The notes under the pieces are model-generated. The model ran no database searches and was not told the origin of the DNA. It saw nothing but the letters and a program-made list of their open reading frames with translations. From JAAXTT01 sp964530215 (GTDB lineage Bacteria > Bacillota > Desulfotomaculia > Desulfotomaculales > Desulfocucumaceae), in contig CAZHAJ010000032.1 of NCBI GenBank assembly GCA_964530215.1, forward strand, positions 1 to 15,165: a stretch of DNA of 15,165 nucleotides, written 5' to 3'. Shown in pieces: positions 13,868 through 15,165 of the stretch. A program made the position numbers and the translations under genes. The first letter of the stretch is position 1; each line of letters begins with the position of its first letter.

Positions 13868-15165
13868 ATGATCTTTGAACTATTAGGACACACTTTTCAT
13901 CAGAACCAAAAAATTCTAATAAGCTCCAAAGAAAATGATAATGTCGAGTATGTATCCACAATTCACAATATTACCTCTCAACGCATCATCATCACCATGC
14001 CCTTGCTTGATCAAATACAAATGCCCCTTTCGGTCCAGCAGGAATTATACATAAAGGCCGAAACCGACTCTTCGGTAATAGGTTTCATCTGTAATGTCAG
14101 CTCATTTTTATACGGTAACGTTACTTATATTACCCTATCTCTACCCACAAAATATAACAAAATTGACCGAAGGAAATCCTTTCGCATAGAAACCTTGCTT
14201 AAAACACACATTGCTTTGCTAAACACAAATACTGAAAGAACTCCTGCCTTTAATGATGGCACAGCATTGAATCTAAGCACCACCGGAATGCAAATCGTTT
14301 GTTCAAATTATTATGCTGCTGGTGACAGTATATTAATTAAATTTGATCTGGAATCGGACAGAGCAAGAACTGCCAAATTATCTATAAAAGCCAAAGTTGT
14401 CAGAATAGCTGAAGAATATCCCAACTATAGTTTAGCAACCGAATTTATTGATGTTAAAGAAAAAGATTCAGATATAATAACACGATATATCTTTAAAAAA
14501 CTTATATCAAATTTCACCGATCTGGATAACGTTATTAGTCAAACCTTAAGTGCAATAGAAAATGGAAAAAAACAAGTGTTTGATATAACCGAAGAGAGCC
14601 GGTTTGAGTATCAGCGTCTTAAAAAGGAACTGCGTGAAACCCGCAATGAAGTAGAAAAACTGCTTACACAAGTGGATAAACTAACCAATGAGGAAAAAAA
14701 GGCACGTTTACACCTGGCTACAGTTAGTAAGAATTTTAATACTTATAACGAAGAAGATATTAAAAAATCTTATGATAAAGCCCGCGAGAAGCAAATTGAG
14801 CTGACTCAGCTGCGAGGCCAAGAGAACCTTCTTCGGTTTAAACGGGATAATATCGAGAGAAGCCTTCGAAAAATGGACAATTTAATAAATAAAGCAGATG
14901 CCCTGGCTTCACAATTTTCTGTTATTACCAATTATCTAGCCGGCAATATAATGGATCTGTCTCGAACATATGGTGAAATGAAACAAGCCCAGCAGCTGGG
15001 CATAAGCATAATAAAAGCTCAAGAGGAAGAACGCAGAAGGCTTTCAAGAGATATTCATGATGGGCCGGCACAGTTAATGGCCAATATAGTAATGAGAGCA
15101 GAATTCTGCCTTAAATTAATGGACGTTGATCAAAATAGGGTCAGGGTGGAACTGTTTGAGATGCA
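13868..15165 (+). CDS. PilZ (DgrA/YcgR-type) c-di-GMP receptor fused to a DegS-type histidine kinase, 3' end beyond window
   Basis: The frame runs open for 432 codons to the window edge. Residues about 1-98 look like the PilZN/YcgR-type barrel. Residues 99-212 are a PilZ domain with both c-di-GMP-binding motifs intact: R102-KSF-R106 (RxxxR) and N135-L-S137-TT-G140 (NxSxxG). From about 217 the sequence follows the DegS sensor region: SAIENGKKQVFDITEESR, long coiled coils (242-345), VSKNFNTYNEEDIKKSYDKA (286-305), then IIKAQEEERRRLSRDIHDGPAQ. H397 is the HisKA_3 phosphoacceptor. The ATP-binding domain must lie downstream. There is no membrane segment, so the kinase is soluble. The ATG at 13868 is supported by a GGGTGGG site about five bases upstream and by an N-terminus that fits a whole DgrA-like protein. 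DegS normally phosphorylates DegU, which controls motility, exoenzymes and biofilm. I infer that c-di-GMP binding tunes this kinase. A DegU-like partner would be expected to the right. Confidence 0.9.
   Translation, partial: MIFELLGHTFHQNQKILISSKENDNVEYVSTIHNITSQRIIITMPLLDQIQMPLSVQQELYIKAETDSSVIGFICNVSSFLYGNVTYITLSLPTKYNKIDRRKSFRIETLLKTHIALLNTNTERTPAFNDGTALNLSTTGMQIVCSNYYAAGDSILIKFDLESDRARTAKLSIKAKVVRIAEEYPNYSLATEFIDVKEKDSDIITRYIFKKLISNFTDLDNVISQTLSAIENGKKQVFDITEESRFEYQRLKKELRETRNEVEKLLTQVDKLTNEEKKARLHLATVSKNFNTYNEEDIKKSYDKAREKQIELTQLRGQENLLRFKRDNIERSLRKMDNLINKADALASQFSVITNYLAGNIMDLSRTYGEMKQAQQLGISIIKAQEEERRRLSRDIHDGPAQLMANIVMRAEFCLKLMDVDQNRVRVELFEM

Overview
The window looks like a chromosomal segment from an AT-rich, Gram-positive Clostridia-type Firmicute, probably near the Peptococcaceae/Desulfotomaculum group. 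This placement is an inference from four things: the priA-def-fmt-(DUF116)-rsmB gene order, the DUF1540 protein, strong Shine-Dalgarno sites with many TTG starts, and a DegS-type kinase. No rRNA, tRNA, CRISPR array, insertion sequence or phage gene is visible.

Left block (1-5017, minus strand): the primosome/translation-initiation operon priA-def-fmt-DUF116-rsmB. PriA restarts stalled replication forks. Def and Fmt remove and add the formyl group of initiator methionine. DUF116 is a membrane-anchored, cysteine-rich protein of unknown role. The last gene, rsmB, appears broken: it has no usable start codon and two in-frame stops before the window edge.

Next block (5102-7533, minus strand): a tight pxpA-pxpB-pxpC operon for ATP-dependent 5-oxoprolinase, which turns 5-oxoproline back into glutamate. 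A sigma-A-like promoter lies upstream of pxpA.

Middle block (7700-9177): small genes. A DUF1540 cysteine-rich protein is followed by a terminator hairpin, then a 270-base AT-rich gap holding four copies of a TTACTTA-type motif and a near-consensus promoter. That promoter drives a 101-residue protein of unknown function. A long hairpin separates it from a convergent 112-residue orphan.

Right block (9178-13688): three genes tied to ribosome or translation stress. They are an ABC-F ATPase, a RelA/SpoT-like nucleotidyltransferase-fold protein with a C-terminal four-CxxC zinc-binding region, and hflX on the opposite strand.

Right edge (13868-15165, plus strand): the 5' part of an unusual signalling gene, and the most interesting item here. 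A complete DgrA/YcgR-type c-di-GMP receptor (PilZN plus PilZ with intact RxxxR and NxSxxG motifs) is fused in one reading frame to a DegS-type sensor kinase carrying the HDGPAQ phosphoacceptor motif. This suggests direct second-messenger input into a DegS/DegU-type two-component pathway.
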